NCBI GenBank assembly: GCA_965651905.1
Contig: CBFGUG010000003.1
Span: forward strand, 124,001-188,000
DNA: 64,000 nucleotides
Origin: SZUA-265 sp965651905
GTDB taxonomy: Bacteria > Myxococcota_A > Polyangia > Polyangiales > Polyangiaceae
Reading direction: 5' to 3'
Shown here: positions 33,888 through 42,711 of the stretch, piece after piece
Layout: each line of letters starts with the position of its first letter
Numbering within the stretch: the first letter of the stretch is position 1
Made by a program: the position numbers and the translations under genes
The notes under the pieces: model-generated
Databases searched by the model: none
The model's input: the letters and a program-made list of their open reading frames with translations, nothing else
What the model was told of the DNA's origin: nothing

Positions 33888-34541
33888 TTGCAGCGCACGA
33901 GAGCCGCCAACCCAACCGCATCAGACTCGTATTCGAGCGACGAAGTTCGCGACGAGCTGCTGATGGCGCGCTACCAGCGCGGCGACCGCGCCGCAATGGA
34001 GTCGTTGGTGAAACGCCACAAGGTGCGGATCTACAACTTCGTACTGCGTCAGGTGCGACATCGAGAAACCGCTGCCGACATCTCGCAGGACGTGTTTTTG
34101 CGGGTTGCGCAGAAAGCCAGTGAGTTCAAGCACGAAGCTCGCTTCTCGACCTGGCTGTACACGATCGCGCGCAACCTCTGTATCGATCACCAGCGAAAGC
34201 AAGCCCACCGCAGGCACCCATCGCTGGATCAGGAATTGTCCCATGAGGGCGGCAGCGCGACGCTCGGCGAGTTGATGGCAGATCATCATCCGCGGTCGAG
34301 CGTCGAACGCAGTGCTTCGGCAACTCAGGTGCGCCAATCCATCTTGCGTGCGGTCGACGAGTTGCCGCCCGACCAGAAAGAGGTGTTCTTGCTCCGCGAA
34401 ATCGGCAACTTGCCGTTCAAGGAAATCGCCGAGGTGACGGCCACGGGCGAGAACACGGTCAAGAGCCGCATGCGCTACGCGCTGGAACGACTGCAGAAAG
34501 CGCTCAGTGATTTCGAAGAGTACGCGCGGGAGCTGAAGTGA
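33888..34541 (+). CDS. ECF-type RNA polymerase sigma factor
   Basis: About 217 residues from a TTG with an AGGAA ribosome-binding site seven bases upstream; a TTG at 33822 would add 22 residues. Sigma region 2 is 'LVKRHKVRIYNFVLRQVRHRETAADISQDVFLRVAQ' with the DISQDVF core and 'FSTWLYTIARNLCIDHQRK'. Region 4 is 'LPPDQKEVFLLREIGNLPFKEIAEVTATGENTVKSRM'. There is no region 3, as expected for ECF. It directs transcription of an unknown regulon. The next gene, 3 bp away, has a zinc-finger anti-sigma N-terminus, so the pair is a sigma/anti-sigma module. It is divergent from the Glt/Nfs-like operon and may control it, which is inference. Confidence 0.92.
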   Translation: MQRTRAANPTASDSYSSDEVRDELLMARYQRGDRAAMESLVKRHKVRIYNFVLRQVRHRETAADISQDVFLRVAQKASEFKHEARFSTWLYTIARNLCIDHQRKQAHRRHPSLDQELSHEGGSATLGELMADHHPRSSVERSASATQVRQSILRAVDELPPDQKEVFLLREIGNLPFKEIAEVTATGENTVKSRMRYALERLQKALSDFEEYARELK

Positions 34542-34544
34542 GTC

Positions 34545-35690
34545 ATGGACTGTGACCGATTCGAACGCGTGCTGATGGACGTCCTGTACGAAGAACTGGA
34601 CGAGTTGAGCCTGGCGGCCGCGAAGCGGCACAGTGACCAGTGCCAGCGCTGCAAGCCGCTGTTGGCACGGTTCCGCGCGACCCGTGAGGTGGGCGGACTG
34701 CCCCTCGAAGAACCTCCCGAACAGTTCGAGCGCCGCGTGATGGAGGCCGAACGGCAGGTCCAGCGGCGTCTCCCCCTCGCGAGTCGCCTGTCACGACAGC
34801 TAATAATTTTAGCAGGTTACGCAACCCGGCCGCAATTGGCGATGGCGGCACTCGCTCTGCTCATGATCGGCTCCAGCTTGCTGTTTCTGCGCCCCAGCCC
34901 AGGGTCTCGAAACATCACGGTGCAGGTCAACGACGAGCGCGCCCCAGCGAAGCAACCAGAAGCAGTCGTGGTGCCGATCGACGAGGCCCCACCGATCGAG
35001 CTAGTGGAAGCTCGAGAGCCAGAGCCGACCCCCGCGGCTCCGCCTAGCGTTGCGAAAGCCAAGCGCTCAGGTGCCGCGCTGGCGCCTGCGGCCAAAGCCT
35101 CAGTAGTGCCAGAAGAAGAGCTGGACAAGGCGCGACAGCGCGCCGAGGACCGAGCGTACACCACGGCGATGGAAGCCTTCCAACGCTCCGAACACGGCGC
35201 CGCTCAACAGCAGTTCGACGCCATCGTACAAGCGGGAGGGCGTAACGCAGCGGCTGCTGAACTCTACGCAGCCCTGGCCACGGAACAAACCTCGGGCTGC
35301 TCGGCGGCGCTCCCACGCTTCGATTCGGTGTCCGCGAAATACGGGAGCAATCACCTGGGACACATGGCGACGTGGCACAGCGCCAGCTGCCGGTCGAAGT
35401 TGGGGCTGGTGCGGCGCGCTTCGTTGGATTTTCAGAAACTCCTCAAAGTCCCGGCTTACGCGAGTCGTGCCAAGGCCGCGTTGGGACGGGTGGGTAGTGA
35501 AATCCCAGAGGTCGAGCCCGTGGAATCGGCGCCCAGCCTGAGCGCGCCACAGCCTGGCGATCCCCCCGTACAAGCCGCTGCCACCCCTGGCGTCGCCGAC
35601 CAAGCTTCAGACGGGACCAACGCAGGCAGCGCCGCCACTACTTCGAGCACTGGCAGCAGCACGGCACCATCAAAACCGTCGAACCCCTGA
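34545..35690 (+). CDS. Zinc-finger (ZAS-like) transmembrane anti-sigma factor with periplasmic domain
   Basis: 381 residues. The cytoplasmic N-terminus holds the anti-sigma zinc motif HxxxCxxC (His29, Cys33, Cys36, 'RHSDQCQRC'). One membrane helix follows ('AMAALALLMIGSSLLFL'). The periplasmic part has a Pro/Ala-rich linker, a helical TPR-like segment ('TAMEAFQRSEHGAAQQQFDAIVQAGG', 'ATWHSASCRSKLGLVRRASLDFQKLL'), and a disordered Ser/Thr/Pro/Ala tail. Such proteins hold the ECF sigma factor inactive at the membrane until an envelope signal arrives. The helical periplasmic domain could be the sensor. Co-transcribed with the sigma gene (3 bp gap). Confidence 0.85.
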   Translation: MDCDRFERVLMDVLYEELDELSLAAAKRHSDQCQRCKPLLARFRATREVGGLPLEEPPEQFERRVMEAERQVQRRLPLASRLSRQLIILAGYATRPQLAMAALALLMIGSSLLFLRPSPGSRNITVQVNDERAPAKQPEAVVVPIDEAPPIELVEAREPEPTPAAPPSVAKAKRSGAALAPAAKASVVPEEELDKARQRAEDRAYTTAMEAFQRSEHGAAQQQFDAIVQAGGRNAAAAELYAALATEQTSGCSAALPRFDSVSAKYGSNHLGHMATWHSASCRSKLGLVRRASLDFQKLLKVPAYASRAKAALGRVGSEIPEVEPVESAPSLSAPQPGDPPVQAAATPGVADQASDGTNAGSAATTSSTGSSTAPSKPSNP

Positions 35691-35726
35691 CCCTCGAAAG
35701 CCCTAGCGACGCGGCGACGCTCGCGT

Positions 35727-38087
35727 TCAGTGTCGGAACTCGATCGTCCCCGCCTGGATTCGATCTTCGGAGTGCTTGCCTTGGGTTACTGGCATACGCT
35801 TGTCACCACTGAACAGGCCGAAGTAGACCTGATACTCACCGGGTGGATAACGCGACTCCAGCTCGAAGGGGTAGACGTCGAGCACGTAGTCGCCCTTGTT
35901 CCAATGGCGATAGGCGTACTCGTCTTGGAGCATGTCGTGGTCGCCGTTGAACCGCTGCCCCTCGCCGTCCATGTGAATGAATGCCTGCCAGTTGCCGCTC
36001 ACTCGCCTGAGGACTTCGTACGCAACCACGAACTCGTAGTCGCGCCCCATCCGCAAACTGTTGACGACGGGCTGCCCATCCTGGTCGCGAATCTCCCAAC
36101 CCAAGACACGCAACCGACCGTCGAGTTCGACGTCTAGCGGGTGAACCAGCTTGGGGCGCTCATCGGGTAGCCACTTGGCGAGAGGGTTCAGGTCTTTCTC
36201 TCCGTCACGCAGTTGGTTCGAGATGAGCAAGGCACGAGACGAACCGTCGTCGAGCACGGGTAGGTTGCGGGGAGGCTCTTGCTTCTGCCTGCGGTGCCGG
36301 GAGTTGAGCGACGAGAGGTCGTCCGCCTTGGCCACGAGCCAGCGTCGCCCCTCACCTTCGTTCAACCACTTGATCGCCTTGTGCGTGGATGAAAACACCT
36401 CAGCGGGCTCACCCGTCAGCAACAGGGCACCGCCGCGTTCACCCATCAGGCCCAACGGCTCGCCGGGCTTGGACAGTCGCTCGAAGGCATCCAGCGCGCC
36501 GACGGGCGATAGCTGTGCGGCCAGCGCTGGATAGTAGCCGACGCTCATCACCAAACCAGACAGCAGAATCGCGAGCCCCAAGAGCGATCCCCGCCACGTC
36601 CCTGCTGCCGCGAGTTCCAACCTCTGGATCACCTGCCCCAAGCGTCGGCTGAGTGACGCCACTGGCTTCACCCTTTGGAGTCTGTGCGCGCACGTGTCGA
36701 GCCACACACGGAGCCCGGACAATGAAACGGCCTGTTCGAGCACCAACAGCACGCAAGCGAGGGCACCGAGCCCAACCACTACCTGTGAATAACGTTTGGC
36801 GTCCTGTTGGAAGCTCTCGGGGAAGGTGGCGTCAGCGACACCGAAAGCGCTGAATCCCTTGTCCGGGAAGTTCTTGTAGTCCGTGTAGAACAACACGAGG
36901 AGCGCGGCGGTGACCATCGCCAACGGCACGATACCCTGAGGACGGCGATCGAGCTCACGCAGCGCCAGCGCGACGATCGCTGCCAGCGCGAACACTGGTC
37001 CGAACGGTACCAAGCCCAGCCGTGGCGCGAGCAGAGTGTAACAACCGACGCCCAACGCGCTGATCAAGAAGAGTGCCGCGCGCAGCGCCATCTCTGGTTT
37101 CGTCAGTTCGTCGTTCGAACGCAACACCAGGCCGAGCGCGAGAGGCAGCACCGCACTCCACGGAAACAGTGCATGCCCCAAGTGGTGAACGACGAAATCG
37201 TGAGTCGAAAACTGCTTGGGGTTGATTACCGTGCCGCCGAGGGCCTTGAAGTAGTCGTCAGGAGTCGCGACCCAAGCTGCCCACGCTCCCCAAACAGCCG
37301 CCCCGAGCCCCACAGACAAGTAGACCGCGGCCAACACCGTGGCCACCACGTCGCGCCGCTCCACGCCCTGTGTTCTCGAGCCCACGAACAAGCTCGCCAA
37401 GCCAACACTGAGGCTCGGTAGTGCAACGCCGACGAGCGCACCGCGGCAATGAAAGCCCGCGAACATTCCTGATATCCCCAACGCTGCTGCCACCCAACGC
37501 CAGCGCACATCGGAGTCGTACAAACTCAGGAGCAGGCCCGAGAACGCGATGGCCAGAGACGCCATCGTTGCAACGTCGCCCAGTGCGGTTCGCGCCTGCA
37601 AAAAGTACAGTGGGCAGGTAGCCATCACCAGCACCGCCACCAATCCAACGCGCGTTCCCGCGAGGCGCGCGCACGCCACGTACGTCGCCGCGAGCCCAAT
37701 CAGCCCCCAAAGCAGCATGGGCAGGCGAAGCGCCCACGCCGACGACCCGAACAGCTTCAGCGAGAGAGCCATCGTCAGGATGGGCAGTTCACCGCGCCCC
37801 ACGTCCTCTACGCTCGGGATGGTGTCGTTGCCGATACCCGTGGCGAGTTCGTCCGCCCCGAAGACGTGAATCGCCGCGCGACGCACCAAATCTGCCGTGT
37901 CTAGCTCGTGGGGGTCCCACAGCCCGGTAGTTGCAAGCGGCAGCAGCCAACTGATGGTCACCAGCGTGACCAAGATCACGGGCAACCCCACCTCGCCGAG
38001 CCACCGCGACCTATCGGGACGGGACGCTTGCTGGCCGGGAGGTTTTTGAGTATCGGGGGTGGAGTCTATCGCTGGCGCTTGCTGCAT
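35727..38087 (-). CDS. GT39-type membrane glycosyltransferase (ArnT/PMT-like) with extra C-terminal domain
   Basis: 786 residues. A dozen or so membrane helices start with 'VILVTLVTISWLLPLATTGLW'. The first periplasmic loop carries the acidic motif 'WDPHELDTADLVRRA', which in GT-C enzymes of the ArnT/PMT class binds lipid-phosphate-linked sugar; 'ALRLPMLLWGLIGLAATYVA' and 'FLQARTALGDVATMASLA' are further family segments. After the last helix a soluble C-terminal part of about 250 residues ends in a beta-rich domain ('RVLGWEIRDQDGQPV', 'VVAYEVLRRVSGNWQAFIHMDG', 'PPGEYQVYFGLFSGDKRM') outside the enzyme core. It probably transfers a sugar from a polyprenyl carrier to lipid or protein on the periplasmic face; acceptor unknown. 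Convergent with the anti-sigma gene. Confidence 0.82.
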   Translation of the reverse strand: MQQAPAIDSTPDTQKPPGQQASRPDRSRWLGEVGLPVILVTLVTISWLLPLATTGLWDPHELDTADLVRRAAIHVFGADELATGIGNDTIPSVEDVGRGELPILTMALSLKLFGSSAWALRLPMLLWGLIGLAATYVACARLAGTRVGLVAVLVMATCPLYFLQARTALGDVATMASLAIAFSGLLLSLYDSDVRWRWVAAALGISGMFAGFHCRGALVGVALPSLSVGLASLFVGSRTQGVERRDVVATVLAAVYLSVGLGAAVWGAWAAWVATPDDYFKALGGTVINPKQFSTHDFVVHHLGHALFPWSAVLPLALGLVLRSNDELTKPEMALRAALFLISALGVGCYTLLAPRLGLVPFGPVFALAAIVALALRELDRRPQGIVPLAMVTAALLVLFYTDYKNFPDKGFSAFGVADATFPESFQQDAKRYSQVVVGLGALACVLLVLEQAVSLSGLRVWLDTCAHRLQRVKPVASLSRRLGQVIQRLELAAAGTWRGSLLGLAILLSGLVMSVGYYPALAAQLSPVGALDAFERLSKPGEPLGLMGERGGALLLTGEPAEVFSSTHKAIKWLNEGEGRRWLVAKADDLSSLNSRHRRQKQEPPRNLPVLDDGSSRALLISNQLRDGEKDLNPLAKWLPDERPKLVHPLDVELDGRLRVLGWEIRDQDGQPVVNSLRMGRDYEFVVAYEVLRRVSGNWQAFIHMDGEGQRFNGDHDMLQDEYAYRHWNKGDYVLDVYPFELESRYPPGEYQVYFGLFSGDKRMPVTQGKHSEDRIQAGTIEFRH

Positions 38088-38330
38088 GAGCGGATTTCAC
38101 TTCGAACACCCAGCTGCGTGGGCCAAGTACTGTAGACCGAGCTATCTCTGGATCTTCGACCCGTGGGCCATTCACCCGCAGACCAGCCTGGCGGGCTGAG
38201 ACCCAGCCTTCCATAAGACGGACGCCAGTCCCAAGACGCCGTCCCCAATGACTGGGGCACGAGCGGCGCGACACTAGCAGAAGGTCCCGCCGTGACCAGC
38301 CCCCAATGCACCACTGTCCCCTGAATTCGC

Positions 38331-39581
38331 ATGCGCTGTGGAACCGTAGCCATCGTCGGCCGAACCAACGTCGGTAAGTCGACATTCCTCAATGCCTGTT
38401 TGGGCGAACGCATCGCGATCGTCTCGGCCCTGCCGCAGACGACGCGGGACGAAATGCTCGGCGTGGTGCACCGAAAAGAGGCGCAGATCGCCTTCACGGA
38501 CACCCCCGGGTTTCACCGACCCAAGACCGAGCTGGGGCGGCGCATGAATCAACGCGCCCTCGACACCGCGCGTTCCCACGACGTGGTCGTGTTCATGACC
38601 GACGTGATGCGCGCGGTGCGTCCGCCCAAGGCCGCGCCCGGCGAAACGCTCGACCCCATCGCTCCCGACGATTTGCGTTTGCTCGGGATTCTGCCCCCGC
38701 AAACTCCAGCGATTTTGGTGATCAACAAGGTCGACCTGCTGCGCAACAAGTCGAAGCTGCTGCCGCTGATGGCGGCGTTCGGAGAAGCGCACGCGTTCGT
38801 CGACATCATTCCGACGAGCGTGGTGCGTGATGACGGCGTGGAGCAAGTGCTGCAGTCCATCGAGCGAAACTTGCCCGAAGGGCCCGCACGCTATTCGCCA
38901 GACGAGATCACCGACAAACCCGCGACGTTTTTCGTTCGTGAGTACGTGCGTGAGCAAGTGATGCAGCTCACCCGCCGCGAAGTGCCGCACGCGGTGGCCG
39001 TGACCGTAGAACGCTATGACGAATCGGCCAAGCTGCTGCGCATCCAAGCGACCATTCACGTGGAGAAGGTCGGGCAGCGCGCGATCTTGGTCGGACAGCG
39101 CGGACAAGGCATCAAGACCATCGGCATCGGCGCGCGCACTCGCCTGGAAGAGCTGCTCGGCAAGCAAGTTCACTTGGAGTTGTTCGTGCGCGTCACGGAG
39201 CGCTGGAAAGACGTTCCGCGTCAGCTGCGCGAGATGGGATACGACGGCGTTGGGGGCCGTGAGCTGTCGAGTGCCTTGCCGCCCGTGCCCGCGGGCGCCA
39301 AGTCGCGACCCAAGAAGAAACCGAAGAAGCCGCCTGGCAAAGTCGGAACAGGCAAAGTCGGAACAGGCAAAGTCGGAACAGGCAAAGCTGCCGCGAGCAA
39401 GCCAGGGTCTGGCAAGGGAGCCGCAGGCGGTCAGCGTCGAGCTGCCACCAAAGGAAGCAACGGCGCGAAGGGCAGCAAGCCAGGCGCGCACGGCAAGCCC
39501 CCCGCGAAATCCAAGCAGGGCCGCCCGCCACGTTCGAGCAGCACCTCGAAGCGCAACGCGAACAGCCGAGGTGACTCATGA
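38331..39581 (+). CDS. era: GTPase Era with a long basic C-terminal tail
   Basis: 416 residues. G1 GRTNVGKST, G3 DTPGFH, G4 NKVD and a KH domain ('GIKTIGIGARTRLEELLGKQVHLELFVRVTERWKD') identify Era, which binds the 3' end of 16S rRNA and helps mature the 30S subunit. Era is usually about 300 residues. Here a tail of about 100 residues follows, rich in Lys, Gly, Pro, Ala and Ser, including three copies of KVGTG (see the repeat at 39336). The tail looks disordered and strongly basic, resembling histone-H1-like tails, and could add RNA affinity. The stop overlaps der as ATGA, so two ribosome-assembly GTPases are translationally coupled. Confidence 0.94.
   Translation: MRCGTVAIVGRTNVGKSTFLNACLGERIAIVSALPQTTRDEMLGVVHRKEAQIAFTDTPGFHRPKTELGRRMNQRALDTARSHDVVVFMTDVMRAVRPPKAAPGETLDPIAPDDLRLLGILPPQTPAILVINKVDLLRNKSKLLPLMAAFGEAHAFVDIIPTSVVRDDGVEQVLQSIERNLPEGPARYSPDEITDKPATFFVREYVREQVMQLTRREVPHAVAVTVERYDESAKLLRIQATIHVEKVGQRAILVGQRGQGIKTIGIGARTRLEELLGKQVHLELFVRVTERWKDVPRQLREMGYDGVGGRELSSALPPVPAGAKSRPKKKPKKPPGKVGTGKVGTGKVGTGKAAASKPGSGKGAAGGQRRAATKGSNGAKGSKPGAHGKPPAKSKQGRPPRSSSTSKRNANSRGDS
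39336..39380. repeat. Three perfect 15-bp tandem repeats in the era tail
   Basis: Units GGCAAAGTCGGAACA at 39336-39350, 39351-39365 and 39366-39380 are identical and are followed by a diverging fourth start (GGCAAAG). Each encodes GKVGT in frame. The identity of all three suggests recent slippage or duplication inside the coding sequence. Confidence 0.95.
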
Positions 39582-40909
39582 CTCCGATTGTCGCGCTCAT
39601 CGGTCGCCCCAACGTGGGCAAGAGCACGCTGTTCAACCGTTTGGTGGGCCGAAAGTTGGCGATCGTTCACGATCTGCCGGGTGTCACGCGTGATCGACAC
39701 TACGCAGAAGCTCACTTGCAAGGGCGCGATCTTCTGCTGATCGACACTGGCGGCTTCGACCCCGAAGACGAAGATCCCATGCGCCAAGGCATCGCGCGCC
39801 ACGTCCAAGCAGCGATCGAGGAGGCTGACGTGATCGTGTGTGTACTCGATACACTGACTCCGCCCACCGAAGCCGATCGCCAAGCGGTCGCGCTGTTGCG
39901 GCGCGCAGGCAAACCCGTCGTATACTTGGCCAATCGTGCCGACAACCCGACGCGGGAAATCGAAGCGGCCGAGCTGCATCGCTTGGGCATCGACCCGCTG
40001 ATCCCGGGCTCGGCGCTCCACGGCCGCAACATGGCCGCACTGGAACAGGCCATCGTCGAGGCACTGCCGCCTTTCGAGCCCGAAGTCCCTGCGGAAGAGT
40101 CGGAAGCGCCGCAGATCGCGCTTCTGGGCAAACCCAACGCGGGCAAGTCGTCGCTGCTCAACCGCCTCAGCGGAAGCGAACGGTCGCTGGTCGACGACCG
40201 ACCCGGCACCACTCGCGATCCCATCGACGTGTCGATCACCTACGACGACAAAGCGTATACCTTGGTCGACACCGCTGGCGTGCGTCGCAAATCCAAGGTG
40301 ACGGAAGCCGTCGAGCTGGCCAGCGTGATGCGCGCGCTGCGCATCATTCAACGTTCGGACATCGTGATCTTGATGGTGGACGCGAAAGAGGGTCTGTCAG
40401 ACCAAGACGCGCGGCTGTTGTCCCTCGCCGTGGCGCGCAAACGCGCCATCATCGTCGGGCTCAACAAGATGGACCTGCTGGACAAGCGCGAGCGTGAAAA
40501 GTCCTTGGAGCAAGCCAAAACGGCCCTTCACTTCGCGCCCTGGGTGCCCCTGGTACCGCTCAGCGCAAAAAGTGGCCGCGGGTTACCGCAACTCATGAAA
40601 CAGGTCGACGACGCCTACGACGAGTACACCCGTCGTGTTCCCACCGCGGCGCTGAACCGATTTTTCGCGGAAGTCCTCGAACGCCACCCGCCACCCACGC
40701 GCGGGGGCAAAGCGCCACGGCTGCTCTACGTCACCCAAGCACAGACCCGCCCGCCATTGTTCGTTGCCATGTGCAGCGCGCCCGATGCCCTGGCGGAGAG
40801 TTACAAGCGCTTCGTCGTCAACAAGTTGCGTGAGGCCTTCGGGTTTTCGTCGGTTCCTCTGGTGGTGCGCTACCGCGACCGTCGGCAGCGCGACGACGAA
40901 GAACGCTGA
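39578..40909 (+). CDS. der: Double-domain ribosome-assembly GTPase Der (EngA)
   Basis: 443 residues. Two consecutive GTPase domains: the first with GRPNVGKST and DTGGFD, the second with GKPNAGKSS, DTAGVRRKSK and NKMD. A C-terminal KH-like domain ('RLLYVTQAQTRPPLFVAMCS') follows and the protein ends in a basic/acidic 'RRQRDDEER'. Der is an essential 50S assembly factor. Normal length. It overlaps era by 4 bp. Downstream is the convergent ArsA-type gene 100 bp away. Confidence 0.96.
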   Translation: MTPIVALIGRPNVGKSTLFNRLVGRKLAIVHDLPGVTRDRHYAEAHLQGRDLLLIDTGGFDPEDEDPMRQGIARHVQAAIEEADVIVCVLDTLTPPTEADRQAVALLRRAGKPVVYLANRADNPTREIEAAELHRLGIDPLIPGSALHGRNMAALEQAIVEALPPFEPEVPAEESEAPQIALLGKPNAGKSSLLNRLSGSERSLVDDRPGTTRDPIDVSITYDDKAYTLVDTAGVRRKSKVTEAVELASVMRALRIIQRSDIVILMVDAKEGLSDQDARLLSLAVARKRAIIVGLNKMDLLDKREREKSLEQAKTALHFAPWVPLVPLSAKSGRGLPQLMKQVDDAYDEYTRRVPTAALNRFFAEVLERHPPPTRGGKAPRLLYVTQAQTRPPLFVAMCSAPDALAESYKRFVVNKLREAFGFSSVPLVVRYRDRRQRDDEER

Positions 40910-41010
40910 CCCGTTCGCTTCGAGTCGTAGTCACTCGTGATGCGTTCACTCGATGCGGTCGGGCAAAGCGCAGTCATTCGCTCCCCGTTCACGCCTGACG
41001 CGGCCTCCAT

Positions 41011-42144
41011 TCAAGCTGCAGACACGCCGCTCGCTCGCTGCAGCTGATCGACGAGCAAGCGCAAGTCGTGCAGGCCACGCACGCCGCCCGCGATCGCCTC
41101 GAGCCGCCAGTGCGCGATCCCCCCAAGCGCTGGATTGGACTCGATCGACGTCAGTTGTCGAAGCTCCCTGCCTGACTCACGGGCTTGCACCTCGCCAGCA
41201 CGCGTGATGGCCGAGAGCAGATCCGCATCCAGACTGGCGCGCAGTTCCTCCACCCCCGCCGTCAGCTCCGCTCGAGTGAGCTGCGCCTGCACGCGATTGA
41301 CGACCAACAGTTGCGGCTCGAGTGAACGCTCGCGTAACGCTCGTGCGAAACGCGCCGAGTCCTCCAGCGCTTCGGGCGTCGGGCGCGAAACCATCACGTA
41401 CGCGAAACTCGAATCGCGAAAAAAGCGCTCCAACTGATCGGCATGTTGTCCCAAGCCGCCGAACACGCCTCTGAGCTCCCAGAGCAGTGTCGCGACCTGT
41501 TCGAGGGTCGCCGACCCCGTGAGCTTGGCGAACGAGCTGACCATCCCTGCCACCCGTTTGCCGACCCAATCCAGACTGAAGGATCGCCCTCCGTCGACCG
41601 CATTCACGAGCGCTTTCAAGACGGGTCCTCTCATTGCTTCGCGCAACCATTCGGGTCCGCGCAAGAAGTCCAAGGCATGTTTGGTCGGAGGCGTGTCGAG
41701 TACGATGAGGTCGTATTGCTTGGAGTCGAGCGCCTCCAGCAGCCTTTCCATCGCCAAAATCTCGTTCGCCCCCGACAGGTAGTCGGACAGGTAACGAAAC
41801 AGCGGGTGCCCGACGATGCCCACGCGAGCCGCGTCGTTGGGCGCGAGGCGCTCGACGAGTTCACGCAGGGTCCGCTGCCCGTCGAGGATCGACACGTGGA
41901 GTGAGCCAGAACCCGTTACCGCGAGACTCGTGAGGCGTTCGCGTGTGATGACTTGGGCGTCACCGACGTCTCGACGGACACCCAAGCTGTCCGCAAGCCT
42001 GCCCGCTGGATCGACGGTCAGCGCCAGCACTTTCAAACCGAGACGAGCCCCGAGCACGCTGAACGCGGAGGCGACGCTGGTCTTGCCCACTCCCCCGCTG
42101 CCCACACAAACGATCACTCGGCGCTGGCGCAGGTCGAGGGTCAT
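41011..42144 (-). CDS. ArsA/Get3-family ATPase
   Basis: 377 residues. The deviant Walker A loop is GSGGVGKTS at the N-terminus, followed by 'VLALTVDPAGRLADSLG' (switch I-like) and 'YDLIVLDTPPTKHALDFL' (switch II-like), the ArsA/Get3/TRC40 pattern. Unlike E. coli ArsA it has a single ATPase domain, and no arsenite-binding Cys triad or ArsB/ArsR neighbour is seen, so arsenical export is unlikely. Bacterial single-domain members of this group have mostly unknown roles. The C-terminal region is helical with Leu/Arg-rich heptads. Cytoplasmic. Confidence 0.85.
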   Translation of the reverse strand: MTLDLRQRRVIVCVGSGGVGKTSVASAFSVLGARLGLKVLALTVDPAGRLADSLGVRRDVGDAQVITRERLTSLAVTGSGSLHVSILDGQRTLRELVERLAPNDAARVGIVGHPLFRYLSDYLSGANEILAMERLLEALDSKQYDLIVLDTPPTKHALDFLRGPEWLREAMRGPVLKALVNAVDGGRSFSLDWVGKRVAGMVSSFAKLTGSATLEQVATLLWELRGVFGGLGQHADQLERFFRDSSFAYVMVSRPTPEALEDSARFARALRERSLEPQLLVVNRVQAQLTRAELTAGVEELRASLDADLLSAITRAGEVQARESGRELRQLTSIESNPALGGIAHWRLEAIAGGVRGLHDLRLLVDQLQRASGVSAA

Positions 42145-42298
42145 GGCCCTACTTCAGCAGATCTTCGCTGCCCCGCTAACCCAAAAAAGGTGCGAACGCA
42201 GTCCGAGTCAGGTCCACCAGGCGCTGAAGATTCGCCGACTTGAAGCAGCAGCAGGAGCAAACTTGGCCAAACGTCCGCCCGTCGCTTCAATCACGGCG

Positions 42299-42685
42299 AT
42301 GTCGCTCCCAACCATCGAACGGCGCCGTGCGCATCGCGGCAACCTGCATGACGACCTATGTGTGCTCCTCGAGTCGATTCGGCGCCGAGAACGCTTGGGC
42401 GCGTTGGCGCTTTCGGACAGCCAGGGCCTGCTGCTAGCTGGAGCGGGACGCTATTCGGTTTGCGAGGAGCTGAGTGCCACGGCATCACGACATGCCGCAC
42501 AGGTGCCAGGCGCCGTGCAAACGTTCGAACTACTCGGCCAAACGCTGCTCGTGTGTTCGCCCACCGCCCCAGCGGATCCGAACCTGATGCACGAGGTTGC
42601 GCACGCGTGCCGACGCATCGTCGACCGTCGCTACGGCCGAATACCGACCGAGTCCCGGGGCCCCGTGCGCGCCGCGTTGTCGTGA
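42299..42685 (+). CDS. Small protein, possibly Roadblock/LC7-like
   Basis: 128 residues from the ATG beginning MSLPTIERR; the frame is open further upstream into the region opposite the ArsA-type gene. The segment 'RLGALALSDSQGLLLAGAG...CEELSATASRHA' followed by 'LLGQTLLVCSPTA' has the layout of Roadblock/LC7 domains, which in bacteria form small dimers that regulate GTPases such as MglA. The match is by pattern only and could be wrong. It lies 26 bp before the flippase-like gene on the same strand. Confidence 0.55.
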   Translation: MSLPTIERRRAHRGNLHDDLCVLLESIRRRERLGALALSDSQGLLLAGAGRYSVCEELSATASRHAAQVPGAVQTFELLGQTLLVCSPTAPADPNLMHEVAHACRRIVDRRYGRIPTESRGPVRAALS

Positions 42686-42711
42686 GCGGTGCCGTTCAGT
42701 AGGCTGGGCCA

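Noticed and set aside
38274..39491. 405-codon minus-strand frame opposite era
   Set aside because: Antisense to a clear Era GTPase; the predicted protein has no family features.
39431..40351. 306-codon minus-strand frame opposite der
   Set aside because: Antisense to a clear Der GTPase with both G domains.
41011..42144. Arsenite-export ATPase ArsA
   Set aside because: A single ATPase domain without visible arsenite-binding cysteines or ars genes nearby; kept as ArsA/Get3 family only.
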